Below are positions 1 through 5,011 of a stretch of DNA of 5,740 nt, in pieces. Under the pieces are notes generated by a model, which saw only the letters and a list, made by a program, of their open reading frames with translations, ran no database searches and had not been told where the DNA came from. The stretch comes from Pseudomonadota bacterium (lineage in GTDB: Bacteria; Pseudomonadota; Alphaproteobacteria; Rhizobiales; Devosiaceae): the NCBI GenBank assembly GCA_023387585.1, contig JAEWHZ010000341.1, positions 1 to 5,740 of the forward strand. The letters are read 5' to 3'. Numbering within the stretch: position 1 is the first letter of the stretch; every line of letters starts with the position of its first letter. Made by a program: the position numbers and the translations under genes.

Positions 1-156
1 TGTCAAAAAAAATGTGCCCTGGCGGCACAGCTTCGAAATGACCGGCTTGACTGCATGTAATCGTACACTAGCACAAAAATTCAGCAGAATCAAAAGACTC
101 GATTCGGAGCGCTTAACGCTTCGATGCCGGTGCGGTGCAGGGGAGCGGGCGGGCGG
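1..156. other. Intergenic 3' flank of fdxA
   Basis: There is no convincing gene here. Besides the terminator at the left edge, the stretch is noticeably more AT-rich (about 40-105) than the genes around it. It contains short inverted repeats such as GAATC/GATTC (87-91 and 101-105) and AGCG/CGCT around 108-120. An 18-codon-scale minus-strand reading frame starting at 56 runs through the terminator and is not supported. The minus-strand sequence TTGACA at positions 6-1 could be the -35 element of a leftward gene lying outside the window. Confidence 0.5.
5..29 (-). terminator. Rho-independent terminator, probably ending the fdxA transcript
   Basis: Read on the minus strand, a perfect 6-bp stem (TGTGCC / GGCACA) with a 5-nt loop (GCCAG) is followed directly by eight T residues. 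This is the standard form of an intrinsic terminator. It lies 128 nt past the ferredoxin stop codon on the same strand, and no other leftward gene is visible between them, so it most likely ends the fdxA transcript and leaves a long 3' untranslated tail. The assignment to fdxA is inferred; the structure itself is directly visible. Confidence 0.82.
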
Positions 157-495
157 TCAGTCGCCCTCGCCGGGGGCCTCGGAGAAGTATTTCTCGAACT
201 TGCCGGCCTCGCCGTCGAATTGCTTGGCGTCGTCGGGCGGATCGCGGCGCTCGGTGAGGTTGGGCCAGGACGCCGAATATTTGGCGTTGATCTCGAGCCA
301 TCTGTCGAGCCCGCTCTCGGTGTCGGGCTTGATTGCCTCGGCGGGGCATTCGGGCTCGCACACACCGCAATCGATGCATTCGTCGGGGTGGATGACGAGC
401 ATGTTCTCGCCTTCGTAGAAACAGTCGACCGGGCACACCTCGACGCAGTCGGTGTACTTGCACTTGATGCAGTTGTCGGTGACGACGTAGGTCAT
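157..495 (-). CDS. fdxA: 7Fe ferredoxin FdxA ([3Fe-4S][4Fe-4S])
   Basis: Small soluble cytoplasmic electron carrier of 112 residues, close in length and sequence to the Azotobacter vinelandii ferredoxin I family (about 106 residues). The N-terminal half carries nine cysteines. By family alignment, C9, C17 and C50 bind the [3Fe-4S] cluster, and C21, C40, C43 and C46 bind the [4Fe-4S] cluster; C12 and C25 are the usual non-ligand cysteines. Visible hallmarks are VVTDNCIKCKYTDCVEVCP near the start and DECIDCGVCEPECP at 38-51, followed by the family's acidic C-terminal extension with the WPNLTERRDP stretch. All cluster ligands are present, so it should be functional. The ATG at 495 matches the conserved family start; the sequence before it has no strong Shine-Dalgarno. 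It is transcribed away from the first ku. Its physiological partner cannot be told from the window, and nothing ties it to DNA repair. In related genomes I recall a carD-type gene nearby, but that is not visible here. Confidence 0.96.
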   Translation of the reverse strand: MTYVVTDNCIKCKYTDCVEVCPVDCFYEGENMLVIHPDECIDCGVCEPECPAEAIKPDTESGLDRWLEINAKYSASWPNLTERRDPPDDAKQFDGEAGKFEKYFSEAPGEGD

Positions 496-669
496 GGAGC
501 GGAAAGATCCCGGCTCAGCCGTGGCGAAGGGTGAACGCGTCCGGTGCTAACCCCTTTTGTGCCGCGCCGCAAGCGACCGGGGCGTCGCACCGGGGCGGGG
601 TGCCGTCGCATCCGGCCAAGAGCAGGAATCCCCGAGGGCCCGCCCCGGTTCCCGCATATGTTGCTTTCG

Positions 670-694
670 GCAACGAACGGCGCCACGCGGCGTT
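670..694 (+). promoter_or_regulatory. Weak candidate EcfG/RpoE2-type stress promoter upstream of ku
   Basis: GCAAC (670-674), a 16-nt spacer and CGTT (691-694) match the alphaproteobacterial general-stress ECF sigma consensus GGAAC-N16/17-CGTT, with one mismatch in the -35 part. It ends 39 nt before the ku ATG. The same segment on the minus strand reads GGAAA-N17-CGTT (697-672), also one mismatch away, because the region is partly palindromic. Some rhizobial ku genes are known to belong to the general stress regulon, which makes the site plausible. The mismatch falls in a strongly conserved -35 base, so it may be chance. Confidence 0.22.
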
Positions 695-706
695 TCCCGC
701 TCTGAA

Positions 707-723
707 GGCGGAACCGCTCCGCC
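707..723 (+). promoter_or_regulatory. Hairpin directly before the ku ribosome binding site
   Basis: A perfect 6-bp stem GGCGGA / TCCGCC with the 5-nt loop ACCGC ends exactly one base before the GGAGG Shine-Dalgarno. In the ku mRNA it would stack against the ribosome binding site and could tune translation. It has no T tract, so it is not an intrinsic terminator. In a sequence this GC-rich, a stem of this size may also be chance. Confidence 0.35.
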
Positions 724-728
724 GGAGG
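724..728 (+). promoter_or_regulatory. Shine-Dalgarno GGAGG that sets the ku start
   Basis: GGAGG lies 5 nt before the ATG at 734. It decides the start against the longer in-frame opening from the TTG at 557, and agrees with homology, because bacterial Ku proteins begin with a short leader followed by FWKGYLKLSLV as seen here. Confidence 0.8.
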
Positions 729-733
729 ATTCC

Positions 734-1543
734 ATGGCACCGCCGCGCTCGTTCTGGAAGGGCTATCTGAAGCTTTCGCTGGTCACCTGCCCGGTCACCA
801 TGATGCCGGCCACCTCCGAGAGCGAGAAGGTGCGGTTCCATACGCTCAACCGCAAGACGGGCAATCGCGTCGTCAGCCAGTATGTCGACGCCGAAACCGG
901 CAAGCCGGTCGACGAGGACGACGAGGTCAAGGGCTATCCGCGCGGCGAGGACGAGCATGTGCTCCTCGAGGACGACGAGCTGGAGGCGGTGGCGCTGGAC
1001 AGCACGCGCACCATAGACATCGACATGTTCGTGCCGTCCGACAGCATCGAATGGGTGTGGTTCGACAAGCCGCATTACCTGATGCCGAACGACCAGGTGG
1101 GGGAGGAGGCGTTCTCGGTCATCCGCGACGCCATGGCGGCGACGGAAACGGTGGGCGTCTCGCGGCTGGTGCTCTACCGGCGCGAGCGCGCGGTGATGCT
1201 CGAGCCGCGCGACAAGGGCATCGTGTTGTGGACGCTGCGCTATGGCGACGAGCTGCGCGACGAAGCCGATTATTTCGGCGATATCGGCAAGGCCAGGCCC
1301 GATGCGGAGCTGATGAAGCTAGTGACGCGGCTGATCGACGAGCGGCGGCAGGACTGGACGCCGAAAATGGCGGCGGACCCGGTGCAGGAAAACCTGCTCG
1401 ACATCATCGCCGCCAAGAAGAAGGGCCGCAAGCGCCCGGCCAAATCCAAGCCGGTTTCCGAGGCGCCGGCGGGCAACGTCATCAACATCATGGACGCGCT
1501 CAAGAAGAGCCTCGGCTCGGAGCGCAAGGCAAAGCGCGGATAG
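734..1543 (+). CDS. ku: Ku homodimer-type DNA end-binding protein (first copy)
   Basis: Bacterial Ku, 269 residues, the usual length. Ku forms a ring-shaped dimer that threads onto double-strand DNA ends and recruits LigD for non-homologous end joining. The Ku beta-barrel core spans roughly residues 7-225; clear signatures are FWKGYLKLSLVTCPV (7-21), KVRFHTLNR (32-40), GKPVDEDDEVKGY (56-68) and the FDKPHYLMP stretch (110-118). The C-terminus has a lysine/arginine-rich linker (228-239, KKKGRKRPAKSK) followed by a short conserved segment NVINIMDALKKSL (248-260), the part that in bacterial Ku is thought to contact LigD. Start ATG 734 is chosen from the GGAGG at 724-728 and from the family N-terminus. 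It stands alone on the plus strand, divergent from fdxA and pointing towards the NYN gene 177 bp downstream, with the ligD-ku pair facing it from the other strand. It is intact and is a paralogue, not a recent duplicate, of the Ku at the right edge. Confidence 0.96.
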   Translation: MAPPRSFWKGYLKLSLVTCPVTMMPATSESEKVRFHTLNRKTGNRVVSQYVDAETGKPVDEDDEVKGYPRGEDEHVLLEDDELEAVALDSTRTIDIDMFVPSDSIEWVWFDKPHYLMPNDQVGEEAFSVIRDAMAATETVGVSRLVLYRRERAVMLEPRDKGIVLWTLRYGDELRDEADYFGDIGKARPDAELMKLVTRLIDERRQDWTPKMAADPVQENLLDIIAAKKKGRKRPAKSKPVSEAPAGNVINIMDALKKSLGSERKAKRG

Positions 1544-1577
1544 GGGGCGGCAACTCGACCGCAAGGGCGGCGCCCGC
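1544..1577. other. Short GC-rich spacer after ku
   Basis: This 34-bp stretch lies between the ku stop and the palindromic element. It holds a small GGGC/GCCC inverted repeat (1565-1568, 1572-1575) but no T tract, so no intrinsic terminator for ku is visible before the repeat element begins. Confidence 0.4.
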
Positions 1578-1683
1578 TAGAGCATTTCCTGTTCTGATTG
1601 AATCAGAACAGGAGCTCTAAGTTATTGGTTTGTCGCGTTTCCGAACCGCAAAAGTGGTAGCCACTTTTGTTGGAAACGCTCTA
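1578..1683. repeat. 106-bp palindromic intergenic element (rhizobial-type repeat)
   Basis: The element is bounded by imperfect 12-bp terminal inverted repeats: TAGAGCATTTCC (1578-1589) and GGAAACGCTCTA (1672-1683), which pair at 11 of 12 positions. Inside are two strong hairpins. The first pairs CCTGTTCTGATT (1588-1599) with AATCAGAACAGG (1601-1612) perfectly, extended by TAGAGC/GCTCTA (1578-1583, 1614-1619). The second pairs GCGTTTCC/GGAAACGC (1635-1642, 1672-1679) and CAAAAGTGG/CCACTTTTG (1649-1657, 1661-1669) around a TAG loop. It is AT-richer than its surroundings. The layout looks like the small non-coding palindromic repeats scattered between genes in Mesorhizobium and relatives; family membership is from memory and was not searched. 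It contains no coding sequence and so cannot move by itself. It could act as an mRNA-stabilising or attenuating structure between ku and the NYN gene. Confidence 0.78.
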
Positions 1684-1720
1684 TCGTGCGCCGACCGTTC
1701 CCCATCGCCGGATATGATTC

Positions 1721-2464
1721 ATGCCATCCGAATCCCGCTCGCCGCGCCTTGCGGTGCTCATCGATGCCGACAATGCCTCGGCCAAGATCGTCGACGGCCT
1801 GTTCGAGGAGATCGCCAAGATCGGCGAGGCCAGCGTCAGGCGCATCTATGGCGATTTTTCCAGCGCCCGGTCCAAGGCCTGGGCGGATGTGCTGTCGACG
1901 CATGCGATCATCCCGCAGCAGCAATTCGCCTACACCACCGGCAAGAACGCCTCGGACATCACGCTGGTGATCGATGCGATGGACCTGCTGCATAGCGGAC
2001 GGTTCGACGGGTTCTGCCTCGTTTCCTCCGACAGCGATTTCACCCGGCTCGCCGCGCGCATCCGCGAGCAGGGGATCGACGTGTTCGGCTTCGGCGAGCA
2101 GAAGACGCCGGAGAGCTTCCGCCAGGCCTGCCGGCGCTTCGTCTACACCGAGAACCTGCTGCCCACGGCGCCGGCCAACGAGCCGGAAGCGGTGGCGAGC
2201 GCGAAGCCCTTGCAGCCGCCATCCGCGGCGGTGCCGATCATCCGCAAGGTCTTGCGGCAGGTGGAAAGCGAGGATGGCTGGGTGCCGCTGGGGGTGGTGG
2301 GCACCCAGCTCGCCAACATGGCCTCCGATTTCGACCCGCGCACCTTCGGCTTTCGCAAGCTGAGCGATCTGGTGCGCAAGACCAACGCCTTCGAGATCGA
2401 CAATCCGGAGGGCGGCGCCCTGCGGATCCGGAACAGGGCGCAGGAGCCGAAGGCGAAGAAGTAG
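1721..2464 (+). CDS. NYN domain (LabA/DUF88-like) protein with C-terminal OST-HTH/LOTUS domain
   Basis: A 247-residue soluble protein. Residues about 9-147 form a NYN domain, a PIN-like nuclease fold: LIDADN (13-18, with D15, D17 and N18), a GKNASDITLVIDAMDLL block (74-90, with D79, D85 and D88) and VSSDSDF (101-107, with D104 and D106). These acidic residues are the expected metal-binding set, so the site looks intact. After a proline/alanine-rich linker (about 148-170), residues about 172-238 form an OST-HTH/LOTUS winged helix with the typical FGFRKLSDLV (209-218), a domain linked to RNA binding. The family is expected to act on RNA, but its substrate in bacteria is largely unknown. The start is firm: an in-frame TGA lies at 1715-1717, just before the ATG; the ribosome binding site is weak (GGA at 1710-1712). 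It lies 37 bp after the palindromic element and ends 4 bp before the convergent ligD stop. A role in or near end joining is suggested only by position. Confidence 0.9.
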   Translation: MPSESRSPRLAVLIDADNASAKIVDGLFEEIAKIGEASVRRIYGDFSSARSKAWADVLSTHAIIPQQQFAYTTGKNASDITLVIDAMDLLHSGRFDGFCLVSSDSDFTRLAARIREQGIDVFGFGEQKTPESFRQACRRFVYTENLLPTAPANEPEAVASAKPLQPPSAAVPIIRKVLRQVESEDGWVPLGVVGTQLANMASDFDPRTFGFRKLSDLVRKTNAFEIDNPEGGALRIRNRAQEPKAKK

Positions 2465-2468
2465 CGGG

Positions 2469-5009
2469 TCAGGCCGCTTTCCTGCGCCGCGTTTTTCCGG
2501 TCTCGAGCGGGGCTGCGGCGGCGCGAAAGCCGTCCCAGGGATCGGCGGACAGGGCGGCCAGCCGCGTGGGCATGTTCTCGAGCGTGAAATAGGCGGGCCC
2601 GATGCCCGGGCCGAGCTCGTCCCAGGCGAGCGGGGCGGAAACGGCGGCGCCGGGCCGGGCGCGCGTCGAATAGGCGGCGACGGCGGTGGAGCCGCGCTGG
2701 TTGCGCAGATAGTCGATGAGGATCCTGCCGCGACGCTTGGCCTTGCTGATGGTCGAGACGTAGCGTTTCGGATCGTCGGCGGCCATGGCGTCGGCCAGCC
2801 CCTTGGTGAAGGCCTTGACCGTGGCCCAGTCGGCCTTCGGCTTGAGCGGGGCGACGACGTGCAGGCCCTTGCCGCCGGAGGTTTTCACGAAGGCGGCAAG
2901 GCCCGCATCGACGAGGCGCTGGCGCACCTCCTGTGCAGCGTCGATCACCGATTCCCAGGGCACGTCGTCCGGGTCGAGGTCCATGACGATCGTGTCGGGG
3001 CGCTCCCAATCGGCGATGGTCGAGCCCCAGGGATGGATTTCGAGCACCGCGGACTGCACCAGAGCCATCAGCCCGTCGAGGTCGTCGATGCTGATCAGCG
3101 GCGCATCGTCCGGGTCCTTGGGGTCCTTGATCAATACGATGTTGAGGTTGAGACCTTTCCAGGCGTGCTTTTGGAAGAATTTTTCTCCCGTGATGCCGTT
3201 GGGGCAGCGCAGCAGCGCCAGCGGGCGGCCGACGATATGGGGCGCGATATGGCGCCAGATCTCGGCGTAGTAGTCGGCGAGCCCTTCCTTGGTGACGCCC
3301 TCGTCGGGCCAGTAGAGCCGGTCGGGATGGGTCAATTTGACGGTGCGGCGCTGGGCGGGGGCGGGCTTGGCGGCGGATTTGGCGGCGGATTTGGGGGTTT
3401 CGCGCACGATCTCTTTCGCTTCCTTGTCCTCGCGCAGGCCGCGGAAGGCGGCGTGGCGCAGATGGCCGTCGGCGGTCCAGGCGCGGAACTCGATCTCGGC
3501 CACCAGTTCGGGGCGGACATATTTGACCTGCCGCGCCTCCTCGGCGGTCAGGCGTCCGGCAAATGGGCTGGCGGGGGCGCGGATCCGTTCGAGCCGGCGG
3601 AACAGATCGGCGGCCACGGCGCCGCTGAAGCCGGTGCCGACGCGGCCGACATGGTGCAGCGCCTCGCCCTCGTATACGCCGAGCACCAGCGAGCCGATCG
3701 CCTTTTGCGACACGCTGGAAGGCACGTAGCCGCCGATGACGAATTCCTGCCGGGCGGAGCATTTCGCCTTGACCCAGCTTCTGGTGCGGCCGGGCCGGTA
3801 GGGCGCGTCGCGCAGCTTCGAGACGATGCCCTCGAGGCTCAGCCGGCAGGCATGGCGCAGCACCATGTCGCCGCCCTCGTCGAAATGGCTGCTGAAGCGG
3901 ATCGGCCCGGCGGCGCCGGCGACGATCGGTTCGAGCATGGCCTTGCGTTCGATCAGCGGCACCGCGGCGAGATCGTAGCCGTCGAGATGGAGAAGATCGA
4001 AGACGTAGAAGATGAAGCGGTCGGCGCGGCCCTCGCTGAGATCGGCCTGCAGCGCGGAGAAATCGGAGGCGCCGGCATGGTTCTCGACCACCAGCTCGCC
4101 GTCGATGATCGCCGTGCCGAGCGGAAGCGCCCGCAGGGCGGCCAGAACGGGCTTGCCGAATTTTTTCGTCCAGTCGAGCCCGGAGCGGGTGAGCAGCTTG
4201 GCGCGGCCGGGCTCGATGCGCGCCTGCAGCCGGTAGCCGTCGAACTTGATCTCGTGCAGCCAGCGCGCGCCCGAAGGGGCCGAGGACACGAGCGTTGCCA
4301 GCATGGGCGCGACGAAATCGGGCATCGGCGCTTTCTTCGCGCCCTTCACCCGGGCGGGGTCGGGCAGGTCGACTGGGGCCTGTTCGGGTTCGGGCGGCGG
4401 CTTGGTTTTCCGCTTGCGGATCCGGCCGGTTTTCGACGACCAGCCGGGCTCCTCGCCGGCGACGTCGGCGATCTCGCGGCCGGTCTTCACCGATTCTGGC
4501 CGTTCCTCGAGAATGTCGCCATCGGTACGGGCAAACTCGTCCTCGCCCTTGATCAAAAGCCAGTTCTCCCGTTTCTCGCCGGGTTTTTTCTGCATGCGCA
4601 CCAGATGCCAGCGGCCGGCGAGCTTTTCGCCGTCGAGCTCGAATTCCAGATGTCCCTTGGCATAGCCCTTGTGCGGATCGCCGACCGGGGTCCATGTGCC
4701 CCGGTCCCAGACGATCACCGTGCCGCCGCCATATTCGCCCTTGGGGATGGTGCCTTCGAAATCGCCATATTCGAGCGGATGGTCCTCGACATGGACGGCG
4801 AGGCGCTTGTCGGCGGGATCGAGGCTGGGGCCGCGGGTGACGGCCCAGCTGCGCAGCACCCCGTCGATCTCCAGCCGCAGATCATAATGGAGGCGCGTCG
4901 CATCGTGCTTCTGGATGACGAAGCTGCTGCCGGTCCTGCGGGCGCGGCGCCCTTTTGGTTCGGGGGTCGCGGAAAAATCGCGCTTGCTGCGATAGGTCTC
5001 GAGCGCCAT
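2469..5009 (-). CDS. ligD: Multifunctional ATP-dependent DNA ligase D (PE-LIG-POL)
   Basis: NHEJ ligase of 846 residues in the Pseudomonas-type domain order, the usual length for this layout. The 3'-phosphoesterase (about 6-160) has H35, H41, D43, R45, H77 and Y81, which match the metal and catalytic residues of P. aeruginosa LigD. The ATP-dependent ligase (about 228-530) has the adenylation motif EIKFDGYR (253-260, nucleophile K255), DGELVV (303-308), YVFDLLHLDG (335-344), LEGIVSK (392-398) and WVKAK (412-416), then the OB-fold. An Ala/Lys/Ser linker (about 538-553) leads to the primase-like polymerase (about 555-835), with DLDPDD carrying D677 and D679, KTSGGKGLH (709-717) and D766 in LIDYLRN. 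All three activities look intact. The enzyme trims, fills and seals Ku-bound breaks. The ATG at 5009 lies 2 nt after the stop of the second ku, so the two are co-transcribed and probably translationally coupled. Confidence 0.98.
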   Translation of the reverse strand: MALETYRSKRDFSATPEPKGRRARRTGSSFVIQKHDATRLHYDLRLEIDGVLRSWAVTRGPSLDPADKRLAVHVEDHPLEYGDFEGTIPKGEYGGGTVIVWDRGTWTPVGDPHKGYAKGHLEFELDGEKLAGRWHLVRMQKKPGEKRENWLLIKGEDEFARTDGDILEERPESVKTGREIADVAGEEPGWSSKTGRIRKRKTKPPPEPEQAPVDLPDPARVKGAKKAPMPDFVAPMLATLVSSAPSGARWLHEIKFDGYRLQARIEPGRAKLLTRSGLDWTKKFGKPVLAALRALPLGTAIIDGELVVENHAGASDFSALQADLSEGRADRFIFYVFDLLHLDGYDLAAVPLIERKAMLEPIVAGAAGPIRFSSHFDEGGDMVLRHACRLSLEGIVSKLRDAPYRPGRTRSWVKAKCSARQEFVIGGYVPSSVSQKAIGSLVLGVYEGEALHHVGRVGTGFSGAVAADLFRRLERIRAPASPFAGRLTAEEARQVKYVRPELVAEIEFRAWTADGHLRHAAFRGLREDKEAKEIVRETPKSAAKSAAKPAPAQRRTVKLTHPDRLYWPDEGVTKEGLADYYAEIWRHIAPHIVGRPLALLRCPNGITGEKFFQKHAWKGLNLNIVLIKDPKDPDDAPLISIDDLDGLMALVQSAVLEIHPWGSTIADWERPDTIVMDLDPDDVPWESVIDAAQEVRQRLVDAGLAAFVKTSGGKGLHVVAPLKPKADWATVKAFTKGLADAMAADDPKRYVSTISKAKRRGRILIDYLRNQRGSTAVAAYSTRARPGAAVSAPLAWDELGPGIGPAYFTLENMPTRLAALSADPWDGFRAAAAPLETGKTRRRKAA
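3368..3391. repeat. Two tandem 12-bp units inside ligD (interdomain linker)
   Basis: TGGCGGCGGATT occurs twice in direct tandem (3368-3379 and 3380-3391). In ligD it encodes the repeated Lys-Ser-Ala-Ala of the linker between the ligase and polymerase domains (about residues 541-548). Being a multiple of three, copy-number change would keep the frame and only alter linker length. Confidence 0.7.
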
Positions 5010-5011
5010 GG

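Larger units (their letters stand above)
496..733. other. Divergent intergenic region between fdxA and the first ku
   Basis: This 238-bp GC-rich spacer must hold the promoters for leftward fdxA and rightward ku. No good sigma-70 type pair is obvious. Visible structure: a 9-bp direct repeat ACCGGGGCG at 576-584 and 589-597; an inverted repeat GCGAC/GTCGC (573-577, 584-588); a hairpin GTTGC/GCAAC at 660-674; a weak match to the alphaproteobacterial general-stress sigma site at 670-694; and a hairpin at 707-723 next to the ku ribosome binding site. An open frame in phase with ku starts at a TTG at 557, but it is low-complexity Arg/Gly/Pro-rich translation with no family character and is treated as non-coding. 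Confidence 0.55.

Noticed and set aside
2..56. Tiny leftward peptide or small RNA between 105 and the terminator (promoter-like TTGATT-N17-TAGTGT)
   Set aside because: The -10 match is poor, the possible ATG has almost no leader, and the short frame runs through the terminator; ordinary fdxA 3' flank is simpler.
557..733. Extended N-terminus for the first Ku from an in-frame TTG at 557
   Set aside because: The added 59 residues are Arg/Gly/Pro-rich with no Ku-family counterpart, while ATG 734 has a good GGAGG and gives the conserved family N-terminus.
1588..1619. First hairpin of the palindromic element as an intrinsic terminator for ku
   Set aside because: The stem is strong but is not followed by a run of T residues; the following sequence is AAGTTATTGG.
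2143..4695. Second long minus-strand frame (850 codons) overlapping ligD
   Set aside because: Out-of-phase shadow of ligD, extremely Arg/Pro-rich without motifs; the true ligD frame explains the region fully.
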